The position numbers and the translations under genes were made by a program. DNA of 35,283 bases, taken from a virus. Below are positions 22,541-33,057 of the stretch, one piece after another. Location of the stretch: positions 1 through 35,283 of IMG/VR virus record IMGVR_UViG_3300033571_018176, one strand, 5' to 3'. The stretch's first letter is position 1. The number at the start of each line of letters is the position of its first letter. The notes beneath the pieces are model-generated. The model was not told the origin of the DNA and ran no database searches. It saw only the letters and a program-made list of their open reading frames with translations.

Positions 22541-24552
22541 TATACTAAGTTTTTAACGTTTGCCAAATAAAGTGATGAACTATCAAATGAAACCAAAGTA
22601 ACAACATCTACTGTTGTTCCTGTTGATGGAACATATGATGAACCACTTATTTGTTTAACAGATGATGGGAAACTAACTGTTCCACTACCTGTTGTATTTA
22701 ATAAAATGTTTATAGTTTGACCTGCTTTTATATTTGATGGTTCAATTCTTGTATTACTACCGCTAACCAATTGTAATGTGAAAAAGTTACCATTATTCAA
22801 ATTTAGTGATGCTGTATTAGAACTTATAGATAATGATTGTACATTTCCATTTATGGAACCTGTGATTGATTGATTAGAACCTAAAGAACCTGATGTAATC
22901 AAACCAATATAATCTACTAAACCACTCGTACCTGAACTACCACTTGTACCTGATGTACCACTTGTTCCAACACCACTAGAACCTGAAGTTCCTGATGTAC
23001 CTGAACTAAATCCAGCAGGTGATGTACCTGAACTACCACTTGTACCTGATGTACCACTTGTTCCAACACCACTTGTTCCTGATGTACCTGATGAACCATT
23101 CAATCCTGAACCATTACTTTCACCTGTACCTATTGCAGTTAAATAACCTGTGAATCCTGTATATCCACTTAAAGCATCACTACTTGATATAGATACTGTA
23201 AATCCTGAAGTTGTTTTACCAGATATAATAACAGTATTATTTGAACTTAAATCATACCAATAATAATCTGCATCAGTAGGAGTACCTCCACTAAAAGTAC
23301 CGAATTGATAAACAAAATCTACAGAATAATTAGAATTACTAAAAGGTGTAGTAAATGTAAAAGTTTGTGTGTTTACTGGATTAGTAAAAGGTACAAATCC
23401 ACTCCAACCTGTATTATTTACAGAAATGTTCTTTGCGGGTAATCCAAATCCACTTGTTCCAGATGTACCAGCTGTTCCTGAACTACCACTACTTCCTGAT
23501 GTACCAGATGTTCCTGAACTACCACTACTTCCTGATGTACCAGAAGTACCAGAAGTACCAGCTGTTCCTGAACTACCACTACTTCCTGATGTACCAGAAG
23601 TACCAGATGTTCCTGATGTACCAGAAGTACCACTAGTTCCTGATGTGTTCATACTTCCACTTACAAGATATAAAGTATTAGAATCGAGAGCACCAGATAT
23701 AAATAAATTATTATATTCGGAATTTGTTAATGTTGTAACTGTATTTACTTTTGGTAAAGATTGTGTATCAGTTACATTTGTAATTACACTACCCGTATTT
23801 ACATCATCATAAACATAAATGGTTCCTGTTATAAATGCAGAAGAAGAAACTCTCAAAGAACCACTGATGCTTTGATTTCCATTTATTTGTAATGAACCAG
23901 TAATTGCTTGATTACCATTTATATTCGAAGGACCTGTTATAGATTGATTACCAACAACTATGTGTGAGCCTGTTATAGATTGATTTCCATTTATGTTAGA
24001 ATCACCAATTAAAGAAAATGAATTAGATAATAATAAAGAACCTGTTATATTTGCACCATTACTTATCCTTAATGAACCTGTGATTGATTCATTACCATTA
24101 ACATTCAAATTATTATTAACATTTATTGATGTACCTGTAACAAATAAATTTGATGATGCCGTAACTGCTGTACCAGTTGAATTGGTAAAAATGAATCTAC
24201 CTTCAGCAGCATTACTTATTGTTCCAAATCCACTAGTACCAGATGTACCAGATGTACCAGATGTACCAGATGAACCACTACTACCAGAAGTTCCACTTGT
24301 ACCATGAGAACCTCTAGTTCCTGATGTACCACTTGTACCAGAAGAACCTGCAATACCACTAGTACCACTCGTACCTGATGTTCCATTTGCTCCATTAAAA
24401 CCAGATGTACCTGAAGTACCTGATGAACCGTTATTAAAATCTTCAAGAATAACTCTTGCTGTCTGTGTTAAAGCAGGATTATCAATAACAAACCATGTTC
24501 CTGCTATGGAACCTGTATATACTGGTAATTCTGAAACTTTTACGTTACTCAT
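22540..24552 (-). CDS. Collagen-like tail fibre protein 1
   Basis: 670 aa. A short head (1-41, VKVSELPVYTGSIAGTWFVIDN) probably attaches to the tail. Three collagen-like GTSG/GSSG tracts follow: residues 42-110, about 303-368 and about 480-545. Between the first two are repeats built on xINGNQSITGSL (about 150-240), like beta-helix rungs. The C-terminus (about 560-670) is beta-rich (IGLITSGSLGSNQSITGSING, VVTLVSFDSSSLYLANVKN). Gly at every third position with Thr/Ser and almost no proline is an unusual collagen type. It should form trimeric stalks. Tracts share nucleotide-level repeats with fibre 2, so recombination between them is likely. Confidence 0.75.
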   Translation of the reverse strand: MSNVKVSELPVYTGSIAGTWFVIDNPALTQTARVILEDFNNGSSGTSGTSGFNGANGTSGTSGTSGIAGSSGTSGTSGTRGSHGTSGTSGSSGSSGTSGTSGTSGTSGFGTISNAAEGRFIFTNSTGTAVTASSNLFVTGTSINVNNNLNVNGNESITGSLRISNGANITGSLLLSNSFSLIGDSNINGNQSITGSHIVVGNQSITGPSNINGNQAITGSLQINGNQSISGSLRVSSSAFITGTIYVYDDVNTGSVITNVTDTQSLPKVNTVTTLTNSEYNNLFISGALDSNTLYLVSGSMNTSGTSGTSGTSGTSGTSGTSGSSGSSGTAGTSGTSGTSGSSGSSGTSGTSGSSGSSGTAGTSGTSGFGLPAKNISVNNTGWSGFVPFTNPVNTQTFTFTTPFSNSNYSVDFVYQFGTFSGGTPTDADYYWYDLSSNNTVIISGKTTSGFTVSISSSDALSGYTGFTGYLTAIGTGESNGSGLNGSSGTSGTSGVGTSGTSGTSGSSGTSPAGFSSGTSGTSGSSGVGTSGTSGTSGSSGTSGLVDYIGLITSGSLGSNQSITGSINGNVQSLSISSNTASLNLNNGNFFTLQLVSGSNTRIEPSNIKAGQTINILLNTTGSGTVSFPSSVKQISGSSYVPSTGTTVDVVTLVSFDSSSLYLANVKNLV
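22918..23110 (-). repeat. GTSG collagen-like repeat tract C (fibre 1)
   Basis: Imperfect 9-bp units, read on the minus strand as GGT ACA AGT or GGT AGT TCA variants, encoding (G-T-S / G-S-S)n with breaks at GVG and PAGFS. Confidence 0.85.
23447..23645 (-). repeat. GTSG collagen-like repeat tract B (fibre 1)
   Basis: About 22 triplets of G-T-S, G-S-S and G-T-A with a higher-order period of roughly 45-50 bases (a GSSGSSGTAGTSGTSG-like block repeated). The complement reads as VPDVPELPLLPD, which is a shadow. Confidence 0.85.
24223..24429 (-). repeat. GTSG collagen-like repeat tract A (fibre 1)
   Basis: Encodes residues 42-110 of fibre 1, G-T-S and G-S-S triplets broken by FNGAN, IAG, TRGSH. 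Confidence 0.85.
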
Positions 24553-24554
24553 AT

Positions 24555-27434
24555 CTAATGTTCTATTTGTATATTTTGATTTATTTCCGTATTTAATACC
24601 TCTGTTGTTTCAGCTAATATTGAATATGTTGCTGTTGGAGGTGCACAATCTGGTAACCCAAAAATTGTGGATGATGCTGTTCTAATACCTGCCGATGTTT
24701 TTATAGTATTGAATGTACTACAATCTTTGAATAAATTCATACCTGAAATTGTTCCACCTGAATTGAAATAATATGTTGGCATGTTATTCCAAAAAGGTCC
24801 ATCCTGTTCTCCATAAATATGCATTAACAATTTATCACACGTGTAATCAAGACAACCTCCATTTTCATATTCATCTTGATTTATTTCTTCGATAAAATAT
24901 GGTATATAATAATCTGTTGCACCTGATGTTACAAAAAATGTAGATGTATAACCAGATGGTTGATTTTGACCATATATAATACCACAATTATGATCATATA
25001 AAACACTCCAACCAAAATTTGTATATAATAAATTAGGATTTGTGAAATCCGTTTTTAATACATAACATGTTAAAAAATCATCACAATAATAATATTTGAA
25101 ATATCTTGTTGGATATGTATTAACTTTCAAATTGTATTGTACCAATTCTACATCAGTTAATTCAGTATTTGTAACATTAAAATTGGATATTTTATTCCAT
25201 GTAAAATATTGGTCTTTTATTTTTATAATATCTTGTGGTTTAAGATTTTTATAATCAGATAAACTCAATTGGAATTTTCCTTTCAAAAATCTTGTATTTG
25301 GATTATATAAATTATTCACACGATTAGCATAAAAATAATCATAACAATCATTATATGTATAAGTTGTATATGTGCTAACATCTATATACGCTAATTGTTC
25401 TGCATTAAATAATAATGATAAACTATCATTATTGATTTTATATTGATCAGACATTCCTATCGGCATAGCATTAGACATAATAGGAATGTTTTCAAAACCA
25501 AATCCCGATTGACCATTAGAATCATGAACCCATGCTGTATATGTTGTTGCTGAATAGGTTGCGTTATATGTTACACCTGAATCTGCATACTGATTGAGTA
25601 CATTATTACCTTGTAAAAACCACATTAATTTTGGTTTTGTTTTTACACCTGTATATTGATAATGAACTATTTGTTGGTCATTAACATCTTGTGTATTTGT
25701 TGTACCAGCATAATTTATACCTAATGGAAAATCTATACCACCATTTGGTAATTGGTCAGGTGTATCCCACTGACGAAATATTTGTGGTCCAAAAAATGTT
25801 TTGGTTTCACCTGTAGAAGATTTGAAATCTGTATTATTAGATTCAAATTTTTGACCATAAATTCTGTTATTTGTGTTTTTGAAAGTTATATTTCCATAAT
25901 CACCATCTTCAGAATCACTAAAAACTAAATAACTATCAATATTATTTAATGCTGGTTCTACTGTCACACCCGAATCCATACTAATTTTATCAGTCCAATC
26001 ATATATATTTCCTGTACCAACATAATATGTATAAGGTTCAATAATAATACCATTAGGAACATCAGGGTCAGGAATAAATATCAAATTAAATTTTTTAGCA
26101 ATACTTGATAAAAAATCTATCTGTCTAAATTGTGGGTCAATTACCTGACTAAAATTAACAAAGTCACCATCCTCAAACTGAACAAAATCATTAATTGCGA
26201 CGGGATTATATTTTAATTCAGATATATCTGCGACACCTACACTCGAGTAATACCATCCATCATATCTTCTATATATTATACTATTTGGTGGTGGTGTTTG
26301 TGGTAAGTTAATTGTTGTACCTGAAGTTTGAGGAACAACTTTATCTTGCACTAAATAATATATGTTGGTTGGGAATATAAAAGGTACGTATCTTTGTTTA
26401 ACCCAATAAATAAAATCAATTTGTTCTGAACAAAAACATGGAATACCAGTACCCTTTTGAACTACAATAACATCAAATGCTGTCAAACCTGAATTAGGTT
26501 TGAATATAATTTCACAACTTTCTGGTGGTAATGTTGGTATTTCATTTATTTGATAAGAAAACTTTGTAGCATTAGATGAAAAATATCCATACATATATAA
26601 TGTTTTCATCCATGGTGTGTTCATGAAATCAGATTTGATTGTATAACCATAAGTTTTGAAAATTAATTGTAATATATTCCAAACAGATATTGCTGGTTTT
26701 AATTGATTATCAATCAGACCTTGATTAGGTGAATTTATTCTATATGGTTTCACACCAGCTGATATTGCCGCAGCTGTTGAAGTATATGCTCCTGCAAGTA
26801 TCGGTGATGACGTATATAATCTTGTTTGGTCATCTGCTGTACCTCCTGTAAAATTTACTGTGTTACCAGTATAAATGTAACCATTATGTACTACAGGATA
26901 AATGTGTGTAAGTGGTTGTTCCCTATCTAATCCAAAATTTGAATTGTACCAATTTGCTGTAACTTGACCTTGATTAAATGTATGATTAAAAGTATAATCA
27001 GGGTCATTAAAATCTAAATCCTGTAATAAATTATTTCCTATATCTGCGTATAGATTTCCAATTATATTGTATAAAGATACATCATATTCAACTTCTGTAT
27101 TTGTTATTGTAACTTCATTTAATCTCAGATAACCTGTAAAATAAGGTTCATCATTTATCAATACTTGACAACTAACTTTATTTAATACATTAAATTTGAA
27201 TAAATTTACATCAACATCAAAATAGTTTTCAAAAAATTTATTATTGATTTTTGAGCCAGGTAATTTAACATTAATTGCAGTATCACTATTTTTCTTAGAT
27301 ATATCTTGTAACTCCGCAAAACTTCTTGTTATCCTAATGGGGATTTCATTATAGGTATCCAAAACTTCATATTCTGTTATACCTGTTGTATTGTTATAAG
27401 ATACTCTTAAAATAGTTTGTTGTTGTTGCGACAT
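24555..27434 (-). CDS. Large tail hub-like protein
   Basis: 959 aa. N-terminal region (about 20-135): RITRSFAELQDISKKNSDTAINVKLPGSKINNKFFENYFDVDVNLF and CQVLINDEPYFTGYLRLNEVTI. I recall this SxxELQDIxKRxSDxxxxxKLPGxxxNxxFF pattern from large tail proteins of Bacteroidota phages, which resemble hub or distal-tail proteins. The rest is Tyr/Asn-rich and beta-dominated, with a Cys-rich region near 780-900 (YYCDDFLTCYVL, DHNCGI, ENGGCLDYTCDKLL). It lies between the first fibre gene and a second large tail protein. A baseplate/tail-tip role is likely; enzymatic domains are not visible. Confidence 0.65.
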   Translation of the reverse strand: MSQQQQTILRVSYNNTTGITEYEVLDTYNEIPIRITRSFAELQDISKKNSDTAINVKLPGSKINNKFFENYFDVDVNLFKFNVLNKVSCQVLINDEPYFTGYLRLNEVTITNTEVEYDVSLYNIIGNLYADIGNNLLQDLDFNDPDYTFNHTFNQGQVTANWYNSNFGLDREQPLTHIYPVVHNGYIYTGNTVNFTGGTADDQTRLYTSSPILAGAYTSTAAAISAGVKPYRINSPNQGLIDNQLKPAISVWNILQLIFKTYGYTIKSDFMNTPWMKTLYMYGYFSSNATKFSYQINEIPTLPPESCEIIFKPNSGLTAFDVIVVQKGTGIPCFCSEQIDFIYWVKQRYVPFIFPTNIYYLVQDKVVPQTSGTTINLPQTPPPNSIIYRRYDGWYYSSVGVADISELKYNPVAINDFVQFEDGDFVNFSQVIDPQFRQIDFLSSIAKKFNLIFIPDPDVPNGIIIEPYTYYVGTGNIYDWTDKISMDSGVTVEPALNNIDSYLVFSDSEDGDYGNITFKNTNNRIYGQKFESNNTDFKSSTGETKTFFGPQIFRQWDTPDQLPNGGIDFPLGINYAGTTNTQDVNDQQIVHYQYTGVKTKPKLMWFLQGNNVLNQYADSGVTYNATYSATTYTAWVHDSNGQSGFGFENIPIMSNAMPIGMSDQYKINNDSLSLLFNAEQLAYIDVSTYTTYTYNDCYDYFYANRVNNLYNPNTRFLKGKFQLSLSDYKNLKPQDIIKIKDQYFTWNKISNFNVTNTELTDVELVQYNLKVNTYPTRYFKYYYCDDFLTCYVLKTDFTNPNLLYTNFGWSVLYDHNCGIIYGQNQPSGYTSTFFVTSGATDYYIPYFIEEINQDEYENGGCLDYTCDKLLMHIYGEQDGPFWNNMPTYYFNSGGTISGMNLFKDCSTFNTIKTSAGIRTASSTIFGLPDCAPPTATYSILAETTEVLNTEINQNIQIEH

Positions 27435-27435
27435 A

Positions 27436-29016
27436 TTAGAAACCTTTATTTACAAAGAAACCATCAGCGGTTCTCACTGTAATTCTATATTTGTTTAACT
27501 TTTTATGTTTTTTAGTAATTGTATCAACACTTGTTGAAATAACTTGAACTGGTCTTAAATCTTTATATATCTTATTTTGTCTATCTATTGGTGATATATA
27601 ATCTTTCTGCATAATATAAACTTGTGGTGAATAAAATAAACCATTTATCCAATCACCTTGAGCAACTGATAAATAATCACTTTCTAAAACAATATCTACA
27701 TCAACTGTCGTATCAAACGTTTTAATTGTCCTACCCATATTCCTGTCGGGAGAACTAAGATTGGTAGCATAATACTTGTTATCATATGTTTTTCTTTCTA
27801 TGTTTTTTGTATCTTGTCTATAAGATTGGAAAGTATAATAATCATATCCTCCTTCATTATTCAACCATACCAACCTTGTACTTTCAGGAAGACAATTATC
27901 ATATAGATAAAACCAAAATGCTTCACTTACAGGACCAATAGGACCTACTGATAATCTATTAACATTCCAAGTTGGTAATCCATAAAAGAATTGAACTCTA
28001 TAATGATTCACATTACTCCATGTTTGTCCTGTCCATATATTTGTGATGTCAGCTGGACCACATGGAAACGCAAATCTTTTTAATGTATCTGTATAACCTG
28101 TTGGTGATTGATAAGCAGTACCACTCTTATTCATTTCAATATTGTATCTATCAATCTGATTGTTGTTAGCATCGTAAAATTCTATTACAACCCAATCAGC
28201 TTCAATAACTTGTCTGTCACCTGTTTGTCCATTCAAATACCACAATACATAATTTTCATCTTCTTGAATATATTGGATACGTGGTGACGATGTTAAAAAT
28301 CTTGCTGTTTCTGATTGTTCAGGAACAGTTGGAAAATCCCACAAATATTGACATACTGGTGAAACTCTATTGTATAATGAAGTTGTGTTTATACTAAATC
28401 CTGTTCCAATTACTGTTCCAACTTCTTGGTCGAAGTTTGGTCTAATAAAATTATTATCCATTTGAAACGTTCCACCTATATAATCAAAATAAACTCCTGT
28501 GTTTGTGTAATCAGAAGGTGTAAAACCTGTAGTATTTACGTTTTCAGGTATATAAGTAAAATGATTTAAATTGTTTGTAGGAGAACCACTATATTCTGTA
28601 ATATATGTAACACCACTCAAATATCTATATCCATACTTAAAGTTTGCTTTAATACCATTCGAATATGGTGCATTTACATTTATATCTAAAGTTGTTGTAT
28701 CCCAATCACCATCCCAATAATATTGATAATGTTCAGTTTCTACATAATTTTGTAAATATTGATATGGTCTCAAACCGAATTGATAATAATATGTTGAACC
28801 TGATAAAGATGTTTCATATGGAACCAAAGACATGCTTCCAACTTTTACATCATCAGAATATAAATCTACAACCAATTGCATGCTTTCCTGAAAGGACGTA
28901 CCTGTCAAAGTTATATTATATGTTCCACCTCTTTGATATATGAAATCAACCGCTCTTCTAATTTGTGAAGTATTGTTTAATCCATTACCATATAATTGTG
29001 CATATCCAAAAGCCAT
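27436..29016 (-). CDS. Large tail protein, probably tail tip
   Basis: 526 aa, beta-rich and aromatic throughout (GGTYNITLTGTSFQESMQLVVDLYSDD, VNHYRVQFFYGLP). C-terminal part includes YYTFQSYRQDTKNIERKTYDNKYY, RTIKTFDTTVDVDIVLESDYLS, then VYIMQKDYISPIDRQNKIYKDLRPVQV and a basic end, KKHKKLNKYRITVRTADGFFVNKGF. It is separated from the 959-aa gene by one base, so the two are probably partners in the tail tip. No named family. Confidence 0.6.
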   Translation of the reverse strand: MAFGYAQLYGNGLNNTSQIRRAVDFIYQRGGTYNITLTGTSFQESMQLVVDLYSDDVKVGSMSLVPYETSLSGSTYYYQFGLRPYQYLQNYVETEHYQYYWDGDWDTTTLDINVNAPYSNGIKANFKYGYRYLSGVTYITEYSGSPTNNLNHFTYIPENVNTTGFTPSDYTNTGVYFDYIGGTFQMDNNFIRPNFDQEVGTVIGTGFSINTTSLYNRVSPVCQYLWDFPTVPEQSETARFLTSSPRIQYIQEDENYVLWYLNGQTGDRQVIEADWVVIEFYDANNNQIDRYNIEMNKSGTAYQSPTGYTDTLKRFAFPCGPADITNIWTGQTWSNVNHYRVQFFYGLPTWNVNRLSVGPIGPVSEAFWFYLYDNCLPESTRLVWLNNEGGYDYYTFQSYRQDTKNIERKTYDNKYYATNLSSPDRNMGRTIKTFDTTVDVDIVLESDYLSVAQGDWINGLFYSPQVYIMQKDYISPIDRQNKIYKDLRPVQVISTSVDTITKKHKKLNKYRITVRTADGFFVNKGF

Positions 29017-29017
29017 G

Positions 29018-29566
29018 TTAATCTAATTTTACTTTGTCTATTGTTTCTGTTAATTGGTCACCAAAAATTTCTCTATATAAATCAAAAAACTTTTGACTTG
29101 CATAAATTTCATCATCGAAAACAACTATAACATTATTACCTCTAATTCCTTTCTTTTTAATTCCACCACTAATAGCATATGCCAAACTTAATTTCTTTTT
29201 AGCATTATTTTGTATGCTACCTGATATGAATTGTCCTTTCTCATTTCTAATATTAATTCCTCTTTTATTAATCCAATTTAATATTGGTTCTATAGGTGGT
29301 TGTTGAGCACCTTTTCGTCTTCCTCTATCTACAATACTAAAGTAAGGATATGGATTTCTTGGTCCATCAATATCAAAAGTCATTACAGTCATTTCTTGAT
29401 TAAATTGTGCATTCATAATTTTTACACTATTAATCAAGTTACCTGTAGCTTTTTTATTGATAGGTCCTTTCGGAGGGATACCAAAAGTCCATCTTTTTTG
29501 ATTCAATAAATCTTTTAAGATTTCCGTCAAAATTTGGTCTGCTCTTACTTGTTGTTCTTGTGTCAT
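29018..29566 (-). CDS. Tail completion-like protein (HK97 gp10-type), putative
   Basis: 182 aa. The pattern KKATGNLINSVKIMNAQF, PYPYFSIVDRGRRKGAQQPPIEPILNWINKRGI and ISGGIKKKGIRG matches the architecture of gp10-like tail completion proteins (an N-terminal helix, GxLxxS, a central beta strand with YxxxVDxGRR, and a P-x-P-I-x-x-W helix). It overlaps the stop of the fibre 2 gene by one base (TAATG). The role would be in joining the tail to the connector. Moderate confidence. Confidence 0.6.
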   Translation of the reverse strand: MTQEQQVRADQILTEILKDLLNQKRWTFGIPPKGPINKKATGNLINSVKIMNAQFNQEMTVMTFDIDGPRNPYPYFSIVDRGRRKGAQQPPIEPILNWINKRGINIRNEKGQFISGSIQNNAKKKLSLAYAISGGIKKKGIRGNNVIVVFDDEIYASQKFFDLYREIFGDQLTETIDKVKLD

Positions 29567-32500
29567 TATCTTATTTGATTTATTGTTACAATTATTGATG
29601 GTGAACGAGGTATATTACCTGATGCTGCAACCGTTTGGAATGTTGTATTACTACTATCTGATTGATATGCAATTTCATAATAATCACCAGCAGTTGCACT
29701 ATCCCAAAGATTTAATGCCATAAGTTGTTTTGTATTTGATGGAACTGTTACATAAGTTGCTGTATCAGAAACATTACTACCATTCTTCTTTAACCATACA
29801 GCAACATCAGCCGAACTAGCTCCTTGTGAAATTTGTATGCTAAATTGGAAATTATATGTTGCAGTTTTATCAACAACAATATGTGAACCACTATTAAAAT
29901 AAATGCTATTAACACCTAATGAAGTATCATATGTGAAAGAACCTGAGGTATTTGCTGTTGTTGTAATTGAACCTGTACTATAAAATGCACCAACACTAAA
30001 TAAAGCAGGTAATACTGAACTATAAGGTGTATGTGCTAATTGTCCTGTTGACAAATTATAACTCACAATTGCTGAACCAGTTGCATCTGGAAAGTTTGAA
30101 CCTGATTGAATATATACAGAACCTGATAAATTTGCACCACTCTGAACTTGTAATGAACCTGTTACTTGAATGTCACTGTAAATTTGTAATGGTAATGAAC
30201 CAGATTTGATTAATATTTGAGTATTACCAGCGCCAATCCTTAAAGTATCATTTTCAAGTGTGTTATTTGTTCCAACACCAATATAAGTGTTACTATTACC
30301 AAATTCTAAATTTCCAACTTGACCTACAATTGTATTGAATGAACCTGAACGGAAGTTAGCTGCTCCATTACCTGATATAACTGAGTTATTTGAACCTGAA
30401 CTAAATCCTAAGAAGAATCCAGTAAACAACATATTATTAGAACCAGTAAATCCAACATCAATACCGTTTGCATTACCTATTACTGTATTATATTCAGTTG
30501 AATGTCTATAGAAAGCGTGACCGCCATTTACAATATCTATCTTTGCGGTATTTTCACCTGCAAGGATTGCAAAAGGTTGATTTGCACTACCACTAATTTG
30601 TAATTGACCCGCAATTGTTTGACTAGATGTACCGTAACTACCTGTTGTAATCAATCCATTTCTATCTGATGATGTGATTGTACTACCATTAACGGTTAAT
30701 GAACCTGATATATTTACACTACCTGTAAAGTTTGAGTTATTGTTACTATCTATACGTAATGCATTTCTTCTTGCATTTGCTGCGGTACCTGTACCAACAA
30801 CAAATACGGTTTCAGATAATGTTTCTTGATTTGAACCTGTTGCATTAAATCTACCAACAATTGCTGAACCACCAGTTGTAGTATTTGCTAAATTTCCACT
30901 TACAATTAAACTATTACCATATATTAATGCGTTTGCTAAATGACCTGATGCTGAACCTGATGATATTGAATTTAATTCAATACCATTACCACCTGCTATA
31001 TTATTAGTAAGTGATTTACCGTTATTAGCAGTTGATGAACCACTAGCAATAAATGTAATATTACCATTAATAAAATTTTGTGATATAGCAACTGAACCGC
31101 TACTAAATCCAGTATATATTGATGGTGTTGTGTCAAAATTTCTAAAATTATGTGTGGCACCAATCATCACATTTCTTGTTACATTAAATGAACTACTTGC
31201 GTGAAGAAAGTTTTGTGTTGATGCATTTAATATATTTTGTGTGAATTGTGGACCTATTGCATTTGCGTTTGAATGAATTGATGATGTAGCAAATGAATTA
31301 ACTGTACCATAATTCAAATTTGCAGAATATGATAAAGAACCTGATTTATGTCTAGCTAGTACAGTTCCGTTTATATTATTATTTTGTACTAGAATAAAAC
31401 CATCAACACCACCATATATCAAAGCACCTGAAGTTGGTGCATCAATTGTTGTCAAACTACCAACAATATTTTGATTAAATATAAAATTCTGAACATTAGC
31501 AAAAGAACTTGTTGATATTACAGGTATAGCCGTAATAATATTACCATTACCACCTATATAACCTTTTGTTCCAGCACTTACTGTAGCTAATCTAGCACCA
31601 TTCAAAATAATATTATTGGAACCTGATATTTCAATTGAACCTGTTACGTTTGCTGCTGAAGGACCACCACCTATTGGACCAAATATTAAATTGGATTGTG
31701 ATATTGGTAAAGATGATGTAATATAATTTTCATATTGTATTGAACCACTTTCGTACGCTTCAGTTTTAATTTTGATTAATCCTTTATTGACAGCATTACC
31801 AACTAAGTTTCCACTTACTATCAAATCATTTACTGTTGTTGTATTTGATACATTTAATGAACCCGTTATTGCAACTGAACGTTTGAATTGTGGTGCAGGA
31901 TTATTACCTGTGTTTTTATCAATTGTCATCCAATCAACATAACTGAATGTTGAACCATTATCCCAATCTTGAAATTGTAATCCACTTGTTGATGCATTAA
32001 TTTTTAATTCAACATCTTCAGTAAAATTAGGATTATCATAAACACCAACATATACTGATGCATTACTTGCAGTTGAAGCAAAAACATAATTTTCAGCATT
32101 TACTGTTGGGTCTGCATCAGTTGTAATATTGAATGAATTTGGTGCAATCCTATTTATTTGTGTTCCTGATGGATTTGTAACTCTTGCTGCACCTGTGACT
32201 ACTAAATCAAGATTTTCAGAACCTGATATTAATAAAGAACCTGTTATTTGAATGTTATTTGTTGTAGCCCAAAAAGAACCTGTTTGTGCGAATAATGCTT
32301 CACCGCTTGTTCCACTTGTACCAGCAGTTCCTGATGTTCCTGAACTTCCACTTGTTCCTGACGTTCCTGAAGAACCATCACTTCCTGACGTACCTGATGA
32401 CCCACTTGAGCCACTTGTACCAGAAGTTCCACTTGAACCAGTTCCTCCTGATGTTCCTGAACTACCACTTGAACCTGAAGTACCACTAGTTCCTGAACTA

Positions 32501-33039
32501 CCGTTTGAACCTGATGTTCCTGAAGAACCTGAACTTCCACTAGTACCTGATGAACCACTCGAGCCACTTGTTCCAGCAGTTCCTGAGGTTCCACTTGAAC
32601 CTCCATCTGTCATCTTTTGCCAAAATGCTGGTTGAACTGATGGTATTTTGTTTAAGTTTCCATTTTGAAGTGATACATAACTATCTCCGTTATAATAAAC
32701 AACATCATTAACCAAATATGTTGTTGTACCAGTCCAAACACCTTGCCATAAAAATCCCAATCCACTGGTACCTGATGTTCCACTTGTTCCACTACTTCCA
32801 TTTGAACCACTTGTACCTGATGTACCAGATGTTCCTGATGTTGAACCTGTTATCTGAACTCCATTCAAATAAAATGAACCTGATATATTAACTTCAGTCA
32901 AACTCATTTGTAATGGACTGTTGTCGCCATCACCTGTTTGTATTGTCTGTAGTGTATTTGTTAAACCGTTAGCACTATCTGTCATTTTAAGGAGACCTTG
33001 AAACGACTGACTAACGTATAAATTATCTAAAGCACCCAT
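29566..33039 (-). CDS. Collagen-like tail fibre protein 2 with CBM-like and C1q-like domains
   Basis: 1157 aa. Residues 1-66 are an attachment-like head (MGALDNLYVSQSFQGLLKMTDS). GTSG tract 1 covers 68-94. Residues 96-145 resemble a chitin-binding type module (FLWQGVWTGTTTYLVNDVVYYNGDSYVSLQN ... PAFWQKM). GTSG tract 2 is 147-246. The middle (250-1000) has beta-helix-like rungs (ITGSLLISGSEN, SGSVYIQSGSN). The end (about 1015-1157) is C1q/TNF-like: TYNFQFSIQISQGASSADVAVWLKKNGSNVSDT, AGDYYEIAYQSDSS and SPSIIVTINQIR. It should be a trimeric fibre whose tip binds the host. It is the longest protein of the window. Confidence 0.8.
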   Translation of the reverse strand: MGALDNLYVSQSFQGLLKMTDSANGLTNTLQTIQTGDGDNSPLQMSLTEVNISGSFYLNGVQITGSTSGTSGTSGTSGSNGSSGTSGTSGTSGLGFLWQGVWTGTTTYLVNDVVYYNGDSYVSLQNGNLNKIPSVQPAFWQKMTDGGSSGTSGTAGTSGSSGSSGTSGSSGSSGTSGSNGSSGTSGTSGSSGSSGTSGGTGSSGTSGTSGSSGSSGTSGSDGSSGTSGTSGSSGTSGTAGTSGTSGEALFAQTGSFWATTNNIQITGSLLISGSENLDLVVTGAARVTNPSGTQINRIAPNSFNITTDADPTVNAENYVFASTASNASVYVGVYDNPNFTEDVELKINASTSGLQFQDWDNGSTFSYVDWMTIDKNTGNNPAPQFKRSVAITGSLNVSNTTTVNDLIVSGNLVGNAVNKGLIKIKTEAYESGSIQYENYITSSLPISQSNLIFGPIGGGPSAANVTGSIEISGSNNIILNGARLATVSAGTKGYIGGNGNIITAIPVISTSSFANVQNFIFNQNIVGSLTTIDAPTSGALIYGGVDGFILVQNNNINGTVLARHKSGSLSYSANLNYGTVNSFATSSIHSNANAIGPQFTQNILNASTQNFLHASSSFNVTRNVMIGATHNFRNFDTTPSIYTGFSSGSVAISQNFINGNITFIASGSSTANNGKSLTNNIAGGNGIELNSISSGSASGHLANALIYGNSLIVSGNLANTTTGGSAIVGRFNATGSNQETLSETVFVVGTGTAANARRNALRIDSNNNSNFTGSVNISGSLTVNGSTITSSDRNGLITTGSYGTSSQTIAGQLQISGSANQPFAILAGENTAKIDIVNGGHAFYRHSTEYNTVIGNANGIDVGFTGSNNMLFTGFFLGFSSGSNNSVISGNGAANFRSGSFNTIVGQVGNLEFGNSNTYIGVGTNNTLENDTLRIGAGNTQILIKSGSLPLQIYSDIQVTGSLQVQSGANLSGSVYIQSGSNFPDATGSAIVSYNLSTGQLAHTPYSSVLPALFSVGAFYSTGSITTTANTSGSFTYDTSLGVNSIYFNSGSHIVVDKTATYNFQFSIQISQGASSADVAVWLKKNGSNVSDTATYVTVPSNTKQLMALNLWDSATAGDYYEIAYQSDSSNTTFQTVAASGNIPRSPSIIVTINQIR
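32302..32601 (-). repeat. GTSG collagen-like repeat tract 2 (fibre 2)
   Basis: About 33 G-x-y triplets, mostly G-T-S and G-S-S, occasional G-S-N, G-S-D, G-G-T and G-T-A, encoding residues 147-246. Confidence 0.85.
32758..32838 (-). repeat. GTSG collagen-like repeat tract 1 (fibre 2)
   Basis: Nine triplets, residues 68-94, between the N-terminal head and the CBM-like module. Confidence 0.85.
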
Positions 33040-33057
33040 ATATATTTATATATTTAA

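Noticed and set aside
23369-23812. Plus-strand frame with VPDVPEVPELPLLPD repeats
   Set aside because: It is the complement of the GTSG repeats of fibre 1; the repetitive content comes from the real gene. The same holds for 32252-32635 opposite fibre 2.
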